The notes beneath the pieces were generated by a model. That model had not been told where the DNA came from. It worked only from the letters and a program-made list of their open reading frames with translations, and searched no databases. Positions 16,881-25,361 of a DNA stretch of 26,982 nucleotides are shown here, piece after piece (position 1 is the first letter of the stretch; each line of letters opens with the position of its first letter). The stretch is from NCBI GenBank assembly GCA_964534315.1, contig CAZHOV010000072.1, positions 1 to 26,982 of the forward strand. Direction: 5' to 3'. The position numbers were made by a program, and so were the translations under genes. The stretch is from CAZHOV01 sp964534315 (lineage in GTDB: Bacteria; Bacteroidota; Bacteroidia; Chitinophagales; Saprospiraceae).

Positions 16881-19184
16881 TTACTGCACAAAAAGAATCT
16901 TCGCGACCACTGCATCGGTCGTAGTAGTTAAGTTAGTATTATCGCTAAAGACCAGGTAGACTCCGGTATTCGGTTTTCTCCCGTTATAGTCAAGGCCGTT
17001 CCAGATCGCCTGGCCTCCTTGTGCGGTGGTTTCATAGACTAGTTCTCCGTTGATATTCGTGATCTTTACATTGGCATCCCGGGCGAGTCCTTTAATAACG
17101 ATGGGGCCTGTATATTCAGATCGGACCGGATTGGGAAATACCTGGATTTTGGGTTCATTTAGATCACCCCCTTCTATAGCCTCTCCAAAAATAGACTGAA
17201 GCCCGCTGGCGGTGCCAATAAGGACCTCTCCTGTTCTTGGATTTATGGCAATATCCAAGACAGTGTTATCGAAGAGTGGGCTATTGTTGACATCGTAGAA
17301 GGCGATTTGTTCCTCTCCATCATCCGATTGCACAAATACGCCGTTGTTGGTGCCAAACCATTTGCGGTTAGCACCGTCTACGGCAATGGTTTTAATTTCT
17401 TCAGTTTCCAGGAGATAGGCATTGAAACCGTCTTGTTCGACGATCCTGCGGGTGCCCCGGCAATTTTGATCGAAGACGTTGGAACCACATTCAAAAACAA
17501 CAGGGCCTTCGGTTGTTCCAATCCATACATCGCCTTCCAGGTCTACGGCGATACTTCTTACCGAGCCATTCGGCAGTTCACTATTATTGGTGTTGATGAT
17601 CCGGAATTGATCATCTGAGGTGTCTTCGAGGTTTTCGCCGGTATCCAGGACGTAGACCGGTTCGGAACTGCTACCGTTTAAGAACCATTTGTAGCCGTTT
17701 TGATCAACTTCGACTTGATAGAAGTTTTTTGTGGCCACATTAGCAGAGAAAGATAACCAGGTGCCATCATTTCTGAGGACAGCGATGGGAGTAGGGGAGG
17801 CATGGTTACACATCCAGAGGTTATTATCTTCATCGAAATCCAGTCCGCCTACGCGGGAGCGGGTGGCGTCTCCGGGAATGACAGTTTTTAAGGTAGAATT
17901 GGTATCATTATAGACTTGAAAATCTGTCCCGTCATATTCTACAAGTCCATCTAAAAAAGAAGAAGTATAGACTACGCCCGTTACGGGATGTATCTCGATG
18001 TCGTAGAAATCATAGAGGCCGCTTAATTTACTGCTATTAAATTGATTTTTAATTTGCCAGGTGTTGTCTTTCAGGAAATAAAACCCATCTGCGCGCCAGA
18101 GATAGTTTTGATTGGGGAAGATGCCTCCTGATGCGATATAGATATCATCCTCAAAAATAGCGATTTGATTGATGTTGGCGCTGTGCGGAGAGTTGTAAGA
18201 AAACTTAAAGCAGTCTCCCTCAGGGGAGCCGGTAAAGCGCATTTGATCGCTAAGGTCGGCAAACCATACTTTTCCTTCATCGTCTTCGATGGCATAGATT
18301 GGAGTGCTTACGCAGTTATCTTGAAATTGTTCGGCTGTTCCGTCTGCTGATAAACGGAAGAAGGTACTGCGGCACCCGGTTAAGTTACAAGTCATGCCGG
18401 CCAACAGATATTGACCTTCCGCAGAAAGAAATTTGATGCTCAGGCTATCTTTTGAGAAGAAGCTTTCTAAGTTGGTGCCATCATACCGGAAAATCGTATC
18501 CATAATATTAAGGTAGAGTTGGTCTTCGAAGACCGCCATAGATTGGGTGGAGTAATCGGCGGGGAAACCTTCTTCCATGTCCAATAGTTCCCAGTTGCCA
18601 AAGTCTTCGAGGTTTTCATTGAGCGCATTGGCCCGGTAGATACCTTCGTCCGAACTGGCGTAATAAAAGTCATTATAACGCACTACGTTATTGATCTGGA
18701 TACCGGTAAATGTGGTAAAGCCGAATTCTGCACGGTCGATACGCAATTTAGAAATACCGAAACCAGTTGATAGGATTGCAGCATTACCGTCGAGATAAAT
18801 ATCATAGATGCGTTTGTCTCCCAGAATATCAGCATTTTTGATGAAGGGTAAATTGATGAGATTGTCGGGGGTGAGTAGATCGATATTGCTGTCTTCATAG
18901 GTTACAATCAAGGTGCCGAGGCCTTTGTGGTATTTGATAAGATCCGTACCAATGCCGGTAAGACTGTTTATTTTTGTATAGAAGGTCGGACTTAGCTCTT
19001 TTTTGTCGACGGCAACTACTCCAAATCCTGTGGAATAAAAAATTTCATTGTCGCTCTGGGTTAAGGAGATGCCTTTTCGGAAAGGCAGATAAGATTTCCA
19101 TTGACCGATCTGAAACCCTTCCTGCCCCAGAATGAAGGAAGATAAGATTAGCAAGAAAAAAACCAGCGAAAAAATCTTTTTCAT
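16881..19184 (-). CDS. porZ: PorZ-like T9SS surface protein
   Basis: A 767-residue exported protein resembling PorZ, the T9SS attachment-complex component that in Porphyromonas binds anionic LPS and helps sortase PorU anchor cargo. A signal peptide covers about residues 1-20 (FILGQ). IGQWKSYLPF at 26-35 matches the start of the first beta-propeller, which with a second propeller fills most of the length through repeated blade-like segments such as GIYRANALNE, WFGTNNGVFV and DIAINPRTGE. The C-terminal sorting domain runs from 680 (IQVFPNPV) to 767 and contains WNGLDYNGRKPNTGVY. P. gingivalis PorZ is of similar length. It sits 131 bp downstream of nadD on the same strand. A two-component-like propeller protein is the alternative, but no kinase domain is present. 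Confidence 0.85.
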   Translation of the reverse strand: MKKIFSLVFFLLILSSFILGQEGFQIGQWKSYLPFRKGISLTQSDNEIFYSTGFGVVAVDKKELSPTFYTKINSLTGIGTDLIKYHKGLGTLIVTYEDSNIDLLTPDNLINLPFIKNADILGDKRIYDIYLDGNAAILSTGFGISKLRIDRAEFGFTTFTGIQINNVVRYNDFYYASSDEGIYRANALNENLEDFGNWELLDMEEGFPADYSTQSMAVFEDQLYLNIMDTIFRYDGTNLESFFSKDSLSIKFLSAEGQYLLAGMTCNLTGCRSTFFRLSADGTAEQFQDNCVSTPIYAIEDDEGKVWFADLSDQMRFTGSPEGDCFKFSYNSPHSANINQIAIFEDDIYIASGGIFPNQNYLWRADGFYFLKDNTWQIKNQFNSSKLSGLYDFYDIEIHPVTGVVYTSSFLDGLVEYDGTDFQVYNDTNSTLKTVIPGDATRSRVGGLDFDEDNNLWMCNHASPTPIAVLRNDGTWLSFSANVATKNFYQVEVDQNGYKWFLNGSSSEPVYVLDTGENLEDTSDDQFRIINTNNSELPNGSVRSIAVDLEGDVWIGTTEGPVVFECGSNVFDQNCRGTRRIVEQDGFNAYLLETEEIKTIAVDGANRKWFGTNNGVFVQSDDGEEQIAFYDVNNSPLFDNTVLDIAINPRTGEVLIGTASGLQSIFGEAIEGGDLNEPKIQVFPNPVRSEYTGPIVIKGLARDANVKITNINGELVYETTAQGGQAIWNGLDYNGRKPNTGVYLVFSDNTNLTTTTDAVVAKILFVQ

Positions 19185-19196
19185 ATGTGTAGATTA

Positions 19197-19217
19197 AGTG
19201 AACAGTAAACAGTGAAC
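19197..19217. repeat. Three heptamers upstream of porZ
   Basis: agtgaac, agtaaac, agtgaac lie in perfect 7-bp phase in the porZ leader. Part of the array (gaacagtaaac) also pairs imperfectly with a segment about 20 bp further on (gcttactgttaac), giving a possible hairpin in the porZ 5' region. Confidence 0.6.
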
Positions 19218-19315
19218 CGGCCTTTTTTGCTTACTGTTAACAATTTATGATTTACTTTTTTACAACCCAAAATTAAAAATATTATTGTTTAAAAAATGGG
19301 TTAGAGGGGCCCTTG

Positions 19316-19897
19316 TCAGGTGCGGTACAGATTGCTGGATTCGAGGTATTCGAACACGGCTTCGGGGACGAGGTACTGAACGGAGTATCCTTCCTTGAGG
19401 CAGGAGCGTATATAGGTAGAGGAAAGATGCATTAGCGGGGCGTCAAATAATTTGACCGATTGATGATCTTTATATTTTTCGATTGAAAAAGTGGGACGTT
19501 TATATACATAGATATAATGGTTTTGAAGCAGCAGTTGATAATTTTTCCATTTCTCGATAGTGGCTAGATTGTCGCCTCCCATGATAAGCGAAAATTGATA
19601 ATCCTGGTATTTCTCCTTAAGGTAGGTTAGGGTGTCAATAGTATAGGAAGGCTGAGGCAAACCAAATTCGATATCTGAAGCCCGGAGAAGTGGGTTATCG
19701 GCAATGGCCAGACGCACCAGATGAAGGCGGTCATGGTCTCTTGCCAAGGTACTTTTCTTTTTCAGGGGATTATGCGGTGAAACTACTAGCCACACTTCAT
19801 CGAGGTTGGTTTGGGTGGCCATATAATTAGCAATAATCATATGCCCAATATGCACAGGATTGAAGGAGCCGAAAAAGAGCCCTATCTTTTTATTCAT
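19316..19897 (-). CDS. nadD: Nicotinate-nucleotide adenylyltransferase
   Basis: Adenylates nicotinate mononucleotide to deamido-NAD in NAD synthesis, in the cytoplasm. The 193-residue protein has the nucleotidyltransferase motif GSFNPVHIGH at 10-19, SPHNPLKKK at 40-48 as substrate loop, IMGGDNL at 105-111 and the second motif SSTYIR at 159-164. Length and order of motifs are normal. The start is 33 bp after the dnaN stop, so the two genes probably share a transcript. Confidence 0.95.
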   Translation of the reverse strand: MNKKIGLFFGSFNPVHIGHMIIANYMATQTNLDEVWLVVSPHNPLKKKSTLARDHDRLHLVRLAIADNPLLRASDIEFGLPQPSYTIDTLTYLKEKYQDYQFSLIMGGDNLATIEKWKNYQLLLQNHYIYVYKRPTFSIEKYKDHQSVKLFDAPLMHLSSTYIRSCLKEGYSVQYLVPEAVFEYLESSNLYRT

Positions 19898-19930
19898 GGA
19901 AATAACTATTTATACGCTTGTCTTTCGGAT

Positions 19931-21049
19931 TTAATTACTCAACATAACGGGCATGACGAGCATGAGGATCTCTTCGTTTTCGGTTTCTTCGCCCGGGAGG
20001 AGAATACCTGCCCGGGTAGGGGTAGAGAGTTCTAGCTTGACATCGTCCGTTTCGAGTACTTGAAGCATTTCGATGAGGAATCGGGCGTTAAAACCGATGG
20101 TTAGCGGATCACCTTCATAGCTACAGGGCAGTTGTTCGGTAGCTTCATTGGAGAAATCCAGGTCCTGAGCGGAGATGGTGAGGCTACCGTCTTTCATAGA
20201 GAGGATGACTTGGTTGGTTGTTTTATTGGCATAGATGGCTATTCGTTTGACAGAGTTGTGAAAATCCGACCGGGGAACGGAGAGGTGGTTGGGATTCTCA
20301 GTAGGAATGACCGCGTTATAATCGGGGTATCGGGCGTCGATCAACCGGCATGCCATCAGGAGGTGGTCTGTTTGGAAAAAAGCGTTGGATTTATCAAAAG
20401 AAAAGTGGATGTCTTTATCTTCGGGCAGTGCGTTTTTGAGGAGTTGTAAAGCTCTTTTTGGGATAATGAAAGAGGTAGAGACCTCACTTGGAATTTCAGA
20501 AAAGGAATATTTTACCAGTTTATGCGCATCGGTGGCAACGAAGGTTAGCGAATTAAAGTCAACCTGTACATAGATCCCGGTCATTGCGGGGCGAAGTTCG
20601 TCATTACTGGCAGCAAATAAGGTTTTGTTGATGGCATTGGAGAGGATAGACGTATTGAGTTTGATCGCATCCATTCCTTCCTCGGGGGTAGGAATATTGG
20701 GATAGTCCTGGCCATTTTCGCCGGCGAGTTTATATTTTCCGTAGGTAGACGTAATTTCGACTCCGTAGTTGCTATCGTCGATAGCGATGGTAATGGGTTG
20801 ATCGGGTAGCGCTTTGAGGGTTTCGAGCAGTATTTTAGCTGGTACAGCAACCGTTCCGGTTCCTTCCGAGGTGACCTGCAGTTCTGTTTTGATCGATGTT
20901 TCCAGGTCGGTAGCTGAAATTTGAAGTTGATTTTTTGAAATGGTAAATAAGAAGTCTTCTAAAATAGGCAGGACAGGATTATTGCCAATGGCGCCACCGG
21001 CGATCTGGAGTTGCTTGAGTAGTTCGGAAGAGGATACATCAAATTTCAT
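19931..21049 (-). CDS. dnaN: DNA polymerase III sliding clamp (beta subunit)
   Basis: The ring-shaped clamp that holds DNA polymerase III on DNA. The 372-residue protein has the three-fold clamp layout: LPILEDFLF at 27-35 and ATDLE at 46-50 in the first fold, RPAMTGIYV at 153-161 and ATDAHKLV at 172-179 in the second, and the C-terminal VMPVML of the protein-binding pocket. The ATG is well placed; nadD follows after 33 bp. dnaA is not adjacent here, unlike the classical dnaA-dnaN pair. Upstream lies a candidate promoter directly followed by two inverted DnaA-box-like sites, suggesting control by DnaA. Confidence 0.97.
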   Translation of the reverse strand: MKFDVSSSELLKQLQIAGGAIGNNPVLPILEDFLFTISKNQLQISATDLETSIKTELQVTSEGTGTVAVPAKILLETLKALPDQPITIAIDDSNYGVEITSTYGKYKLAGENGQDYPNIPTPEEGMDAIKLNTSILSNAINKTLFAASNDELRPAMTGIYVQVDFNSLTFVATDAHKLVKYSFSEIPSEVSTSFIIPKRALQLLKNALPEDKDIHFSFDKSNAFFQTDHLLMACRLIDARYPDYNAVIPTENPNHLSVPRSDFHNSVKRIAIYANKTTNQVILSMKDGSLTISAQDLDFSNEATEQLPCSYEGDPLTIGFNARFLIEMLQVLETDDVKLELSTPTRAGILLPGEETENEEILMLVMPVMLSN

Positions 21050-21118
21050 ACGGCGAATTTTTAGAATCTGCTAAATGGCTTCATTTATGGCCATAGAAGG
21101 TAATCAATGGTTAAATTA

Positions 21119-21126
21119 CAAAAATA
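21119..21126 (-). promoter_or_regulatory. Candidate -7 box for dnaN
   Basis: On the - strand tatttttg matches TAnnTTTG about 70 bp before the dnaN ATG. It lies within an 18-bp palindrome (21118-21135: acaaaaat, ag, atttttgt). A cttg about 24 bp upstream could be the -33 element, slightly far. It is the only good match in this gap. Confidence 0.45.
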
Positions 21127-21151
21127 GATTTTTGTGTAATTTATTTTCTAC

Positions 21152-21190
21152 AAGTTTTCCACACGATGTTGGTAACTTTGTGGAAAACTT
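21152..21190. promoter_or_regulatory. Pair of inverted DnaA-box-like sites upstream of dnaN
   Basis: aagttttccaca (21152-21163) and tgtggaaaactt (21179-21190) are perfect 12-bp inverted arms with a 15-bp spacer. Each contains ttttccaca, which fits the relaxed DnaA box TTWTNCACA. They begin 26 bp upstream of the candidate dnaN -7 box, where a regulator could block or help RNA polymerase. Confidence 0.6.
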
Positions 21191-21236
21191 TAGTTCTTTG
21201 GAAAGAGCAGGGAGGGCAAGGATAGATGCAAAGGGA

Positions 21237-22136
21237 TTAAACGCCGTTGAGCACCTTTTTTTCTTTGAGAAATTCAAGAGTATCGTTCAGGCTGGGGAGG
21301 ACTTTAATATTTTTTTCGGAGGAAACACCCTGGGCAATGATTTGAAAGCCGGAGAGCAGGATGGTACAATTGGGGAAATTGTCGGAAAGTTGGTAAATAT
21401 ATTTTTGTACCGGTTTCTTGGTGTAGGTTTCGGTGATCATCGTATAGATGAAATCAGACTTTTGGATGGAGTAGGCATCTTTGAGGTCTTCAAGGCTGAT
21501 ATTTTGCCCAATATTAACTACTTTAAAGCCTCTGGATTTAAGAATGTAGTGTAGTAACAGCAAGGATAACTCTTGGGTTTCGCCCTCAGGTAGATAGATG
21601 AGAAATTTTTTCGCCTTACGGGATTGGACAACGGGTTTGCGATCAATAGCGGCGATGATCTTTTGACGAATAAGATAGCTTATAAAATTTTCCTGTACAG
21701 GATGAATGGAGCCGGTGAGCCATAGCAAGCTAAGTTTGTCGAGAAAAGAGTAAATGACTTCAAGCATTGTCCGCTCAAAACCAATAGCTTCTATATTTTT
21801 GGAAATGATGCGATCGAACTTTGACTCATCCATTTCAATCATCGAAATGGTGAGTGCATCCATTTGAGTATCCGGTTCGGACTGGTTTTCGGAGAGTGCC
21901 TCCACGCGGGCTTGAATTTCTTCAGCCGACATTTTAGCAATTTTGGATATTTTTAGACCATTTCTATTTAAAACAGCAATGTTTAAGAGTCGCCTAAGGT
22001 CTTCATCCTGATAATATCTTATATTTGTCTCGGTTCGTTTTGGTTGGACAATACCATATCGCTGCTCCCAAACCCGTATAGTGTGAGCTTTAATGCCACA
22101 TAATATTTCTAGATCGCTAATAGAATATTGAGCCAC
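21237..22136 (-). CDS. MerR-type regulator with cobalamin-binding-like domain
   Basis: A 299-residue transcription factor of the CarH/LitR layout. Residues 3-70 form the MerR helix-turn-helix (AHTIRVWEQRYG at 17-28, then RYYQDEDLRRL at 40-50). About 95-165 is the helical cap domain and about 176-295 a B12-binding-like Rossmann domain. In CarH the adenosylcobalamin site needs Trp plus a Glu-His pair in the cap and a lower-ligand His; here Trp139 and Glu149 remain, but the His positions read Asn150 and Gln188 (GETQELS). It may therefore not bind B12 in the usual way. The start is GTG at 22136; no ATG gives the conserved N-terminus. Stop to dnaN start is 187 bp; it is divergent from the CUB/FN3 exoprotein gene. 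Confidence 0.88.
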   Translation of the reverse strand: MAQYSISDLEILCGIKAHTIRVWEQRYGIVQPKRTETNIRYYQDEDLRRLLNIAVLNRNGLKISKIAKMSAEEIQARVEALSENQSEPDTQMDALTISMIEMDESKFDRIISKNIEAIGFERTMLEVIYSFLDKLSLLWLTGSIHPVQENFISYLIRQKIIAAIDRKPVVQSRKAKKFLIYLPEGETQELSLLLLHYILKSRGFKVVNIGQNISLEDLKDAYSIQKSDFIYTMITETYTKKPVQKYIYQLSDNFPNCTILLSGFQIIAQGVSSEKNIKVLPSLNDTLEFLKEKKVLNGV

Positions 22137-22513
22137 CTGAATATTGTTTTTCTATTGAACCGAAGTGATAAAATAATCACCAAAAACCTTTTTGCCCGTG
22201 AAGTTATATTACAAACGTAGGAAAGCGTAAATAGATACGCCTCTCAAATCGTAAAAAATATATTTTATGGAAAAAAACTTGCTACAGGCAATTTAAAATC
22301 ATCATGCTAACATTTTTTAGTAAGATTGGTTCAAAAAAATGTCAGGTATTTACCGGGAGAACAATTGGAGCCCGGAAAAAACAGGTTTAAGCTAAAACCG
22401 TTGCTAAAATTTATTACTTTAGTAGCAAAATTCAAATGTTGACCGTTCATAACCACTTATGAATAAAATAGTTTAAGACATCACTTAATTACATTAGAAA
22501 ATCATCTACCTTT
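22137..22513. promoter_or_regulatory. Divergent intergenic region with several short dyads
   Basis: No gene is seen in this 377-bp A/T-rich gap between the MerR gene and the exoprotein gene. It contains gtgat-N6-atcac (22165-22180), gcgta-N6-tacgc (22225-22240, the same geometry and exactly 60 bp on), ttgcta with tagcaa (22401-22428), and ttcataa-N4-ttatgaa (22446-22463). These are candidate operator or hairpin sites for the regulator or for either promoter; none is proven. Confidence 0.4.
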
Positions 22514-25216
22514 ATGTTGAACATTTCTACAATATTTAATAAAAGATACCATACCTTTTCTCCCAAGTGTTTAGTTTTCTTCCTGGCGATAAATATCCTT
22601 TGGCTGTCCGTTTCCCTAGATGCTCAAATCATACCTACTGCAGGCGAAACCGAATGTTTTATTGCCGGTGATGGAGGTGTATTTTTGGATCCGGGAGGAG
22701 AAGAAAACTACCCGAATTGTGGCTGCGAAACCGTAACCACCTTATGTAGCCCGGATGGAGGTCCTATAACCATTACCTTCACGGAATTTGATGTATTTGC
22801 AACCTTCGATTTCGTTGAGATTTATGAAGGGGACACTTTGACAGGTACTGTATTGTATGATAATGGAGCAGGTGGAGCCAATGCGGGCGATAATCTTCTA
22901 AGCGATATGATCGCGTCCAATGGTTCTGCATCATTTACCAGTCCAGATGGTTGTATTACTATCTTGTTTTTTGCCACTACCGTTGTGGATCGCCCCGGCT
23001 GGTCATTGGACGTCAGTGCAGATGCCGGTCATCCCGGCGATGGCTTACCTTGCGGTACCAACCTCGATTGCCTTCCTCCGGGTGGGGTGGAAATTGCCGC
23101 TATCGGCTCTGATTCGGCATTAGTTACCTGGGCGCCCTCTGACTCTGCTATGAGCTATGCCATAGAATATGGCTTGCAAGGTTTCATGCCTGGCGACGGG
23201 GTCTACATTCCAACATCAGATACTTCTGCCGTCCTGGCTCCTCTGAATGAAGAAACAACTTATGAATTCTATGTCTCGATTTTATGTACCAACGGTGATA
23301 CCAGCAATTTGAACGGGCCGTTTGAATTCACCACTCCTGATATTTGTCCGGATTTCTCTGACGTTTCCATAGATTCGGTAGGGGCCGAATTAGCACTCAT
23401 TAGTTGGGTGGCTTCACTGGCTTCCGGAACCTACGAAATCGAGTTTGATACTGCCGGGTTTACACCCGGAACGGGGATGGTCGTAACCACTACCGAACCC
23501 TTTATCGAGCTTACAGGGCTTACCGAAGAAACGGATTACGATTTTTATATTACGCTCCAGTGCGATAACGGCGATAGTACCGGGCAAAGCCAGGTCTTTT
23601 CGTTTACCACAATTGATCTCTGTCCTGACTTCTCTAACGTTGTCATCGACAGTGTAGCCGTTTTTGAGGCTTTTATCAATTGGTTACCCTCGGTAGCAAA
23701 CGGAGATTATGAAATAGAAATTGATACAGCCGGTTTCGAACCCGGGACAGGCAATCTACTGACGACGACCGATTCGTTCTATGTATTTACCAACCTGGAG
23801 GAATTTACCGAATACGATTTTTACATTCAACTGGCCTGCTTTAACGGGGATACTGCTACTACGCTCGGCCCTTTCAATTTTACAACAGAAGCGCTCAATG
23901 ATGTTGGCATCAGCGGCATTCGTCGGCCCAATCCGGATAGCGCCTGTGACTTGAGTTCGACAGAAATTGTAGAGGTAGAGATCAAGAACTTTGGTATTTT
24001 ACCACAGACGCTCATCCCCTTCAAATATAGTGTCAACGAAATGGATGCCGGAGTGCCCATTCCTACCGATGGTGTATTTACCGGCGTGATCAGTAATGAT
24101 AGTATTGCGGTCATCGAGTTCGAAACTACCTACGATTTTTCACAACCCGGGCAATATCTCATTAAGGCATGGACAGAGAAGATGCCGGATGTCAATCCTG
24201 CTAATGATACGTTTGTGTATGTTTTAGAAACTGCCGTGGGATTACCTCTCGTAGAGGATTTTGAATCAGGGGTATTTCCTGAAGGCTGGGAGACGACAGG
24301 GGGTTTGATCTATGCGCCAGGGTCACATACTGCGCCGAGTTTTGTGTGGGCCGAGAATGTTTGGTCTGCTGTTCCATATACCGATTTAACAACTCCACGT
24401 TTTGGTCCGGTAGGAGAATCGGATACCTTGACTTTTGATTACCGATTCGTGAATTACTTTGCCGGAACAGTGCCGACGCTTCTTGGCAATGGAGACGTAC
24501 TGCGCGTAGAGGTGTCGAACAATTGCGGAGAAACCTTCTCACCGGTTTTTGCCATCACCCAAGATAATCATGATCCGACAACGGATATGACCAATGTCGC
24601 CGTGGTGCTGGATCAATTTGAAGGACAAGCGCTGAATATCCGCTTTGTCGGAGAATGGGGGACCGGTGATTACTGGTTAGATTTGGATAATATTAATATT
24701 AATGGTTGTCCGGTCAGTTTCGGAATAAACGGACAAGTAACTGATGAATCTGTACTTGGGGCGGCTGACGGCGGCATATCTATTTCCACTGTTTTTGGTG
24801 CGCCACCCCTGGAATATTTCTGGGCGGATACCCTCCCGAATGCCAGTACCCTTGTAGATCTTCCTTCCGGAGAATATACGGTGATTGTTACCGACTCCTT
24901 CGGGTGCCAGGATATGGCTACTTTCGTAGTGGATTTCCTTACTGCTGAAGCCCAGGTATTGGGAGCTACCACCATGGAATTAAGACCTAATCCGGCTCGT
25001 CAATATACCGATCTGATCCTCGAATTTGATCGGCCTGTCGATGTGGAAGTTCAACTGATGACGATGATGGGAAGCGTTGTGGAGCAGTATGAACGAAAGC
25101 AAATAACACGTGATGTGCATGCATTTGATTTGAGTCAACTTCCCCCCGGTTTATATGCCGTACGTATATTAGTGGGCGATCAGATGAAGGTGGAGAAACT
25201 GATAAAAATTGAATAA
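22514..25216 (+). CDS. Secreted CUB/FN3/SprB-repeat protein with T9SS sorting domain
   Basis: A 900-residue exoprotein, probably an adhesin or surface protein; no catalytic site is recognised. Signal peptide to about residue 37 (LDAQ); a CUB domain at about 45-172 (VEIYEGD at 101-107); three FN3 modules with exactly 92-residue spacing, shown by cysteines at 186, 278 and 370 and a second series at 258, 350 and 442; a CARDB-like domain (460-575); a MAM or choice-of-anchor-J-like domain (577-732; VEDFESG, LDLDNI); an SprB-type repeat (735-808; SGEYTVIVTDSFGC); and a type A T9SS domain (815-900; ELRPNPAR). It shares this overall design with the subtilisin-like protein in the window. A strong terminator follows. 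Confidence 0.92.
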   Translation: MLNISTIFNKRYHTFSPKCLVFFLAINILWLSVSLDAQIIPTAGETECFIAGDGGVFLDPGGEENYPNCGCETVTTLCSPDGGPITITFTEFDVFATFDFVEIYEGDTLTGTVLYDNGAGGANAGDNLLSDMIASNGSASFTSPDGCITILFFATTVVDRPGWSLDVSADAGHPGDGLPCGTNLDCLPPGGVEIAAIGSDSALVTWAPSDSAMSYAIEYGLQGFMPGDGVYIPTSDTSAVLAPLNEETTYEFYVSILCTNGDTSNLNGPFEFTTPDICPDFSDVSIDSVGAELALISWVASLASGTYEIEFDTAGFTPGTGMVVTTTEPFIELTGLTEETDYDFYITLQCDNGDSTGQSQVFSFTTIDLCPDFSNVVIDSVAVFEAFINWLPSVANGDYEIEIDTAGFEPGTGNLLTTTDSFYVFTNLEEFTEYDFYIQLACFNGDTATTLGPFNFTTEALNDVGISGIRRPNPDSACDLSSTEIVEVEIKNFGILPQTLIPFKYSVNEMDAGVPIPTDGVFTGVISNDSIAVIEFETTYDFSQPGQYLIKAWTEKMPDVNPANDTFVYVLETAVGLPLVEDFESGVFPEGWETTGGLIYAPGSHTAPSFVWAENVWSAVPYTDLTTPRFGPVGESDTLTFDYRFVNYFAGTVPTLLGNGDVLRVEVSNNCGETFSPVFAITQDNHDPTTDMTNVAVVLDQFEGQALNIRFVGEWGTGDYWLDLDNININGCPVSFGINGQVTDESVLGAADGGISISTVFGAPPLEYFWADTLPNASTLVDLPSGEYTVIVTDSFGCQDMATFVVDFLTAEAQVLGATTMELRPNPARQYTDLILEFDRPVDVEVQLMTMMGSVVEQYERKQITRDVHAFDLSQLPPGLYAVRILVGDQMKVEKLIKIE

Positions 25217-25231
25217 TAAAAAATTGTAGGC

Positions 25232-25275
25232 AAAGTAAAAAGGGATGTAGCATGCGCTACATCCCTTTTTACTTT
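25232..25275 (+). terminator. Very strong terminator hairpin
   Basis: Perfect 20-bp arms (25232-25251 and 25256-25275) around the loop atgc, with the stem flanked by A- and T-runs (aaaaaggg... ...cccttttt). It lies 16 bp after the exoprotein stop and 23 bp before the ahcY -7 box. Confidence 0.9.
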
Positions 25276-25297
25276 TAGCTAAAAACGAAAAAAATCG

Positions 25298-25305
25298 TAA
25301 CTTTG
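25298..25305 (+). promoter_or_regulatory. Promoter -7 box of ahcY
   Basis: taactttg is an exact match to TAnnTTTG, followed by gca as often seen at Bacteroidota start sites. A weak -33 candidate (tttag) lies about 19 bp upstream at the end of the terminator stem. Transcription would start near 25312, about 50 bp before the ATG. Confidence 0.7.
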
Positions 25306-25361
25306 CAGCCCGATTTATGTTATTGCCTTATAGAAATTATCTAATTTAAAACCAAAAAGAT

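Noticed and set aside
21050..21236. Chromosome replication origin at dnaN.
   Set aside because: Only two DnaA-box-like sites are seen and no dnaA; two sites are better explained as promoter control unless GC-skew shows otherwise.
25276..25361. SAH or SAM riboswitch upstream of ahcY.
   Set aside because: Only about 50 bp of leader follow the predicted transcript start and no conserved riboswitch core was seen.
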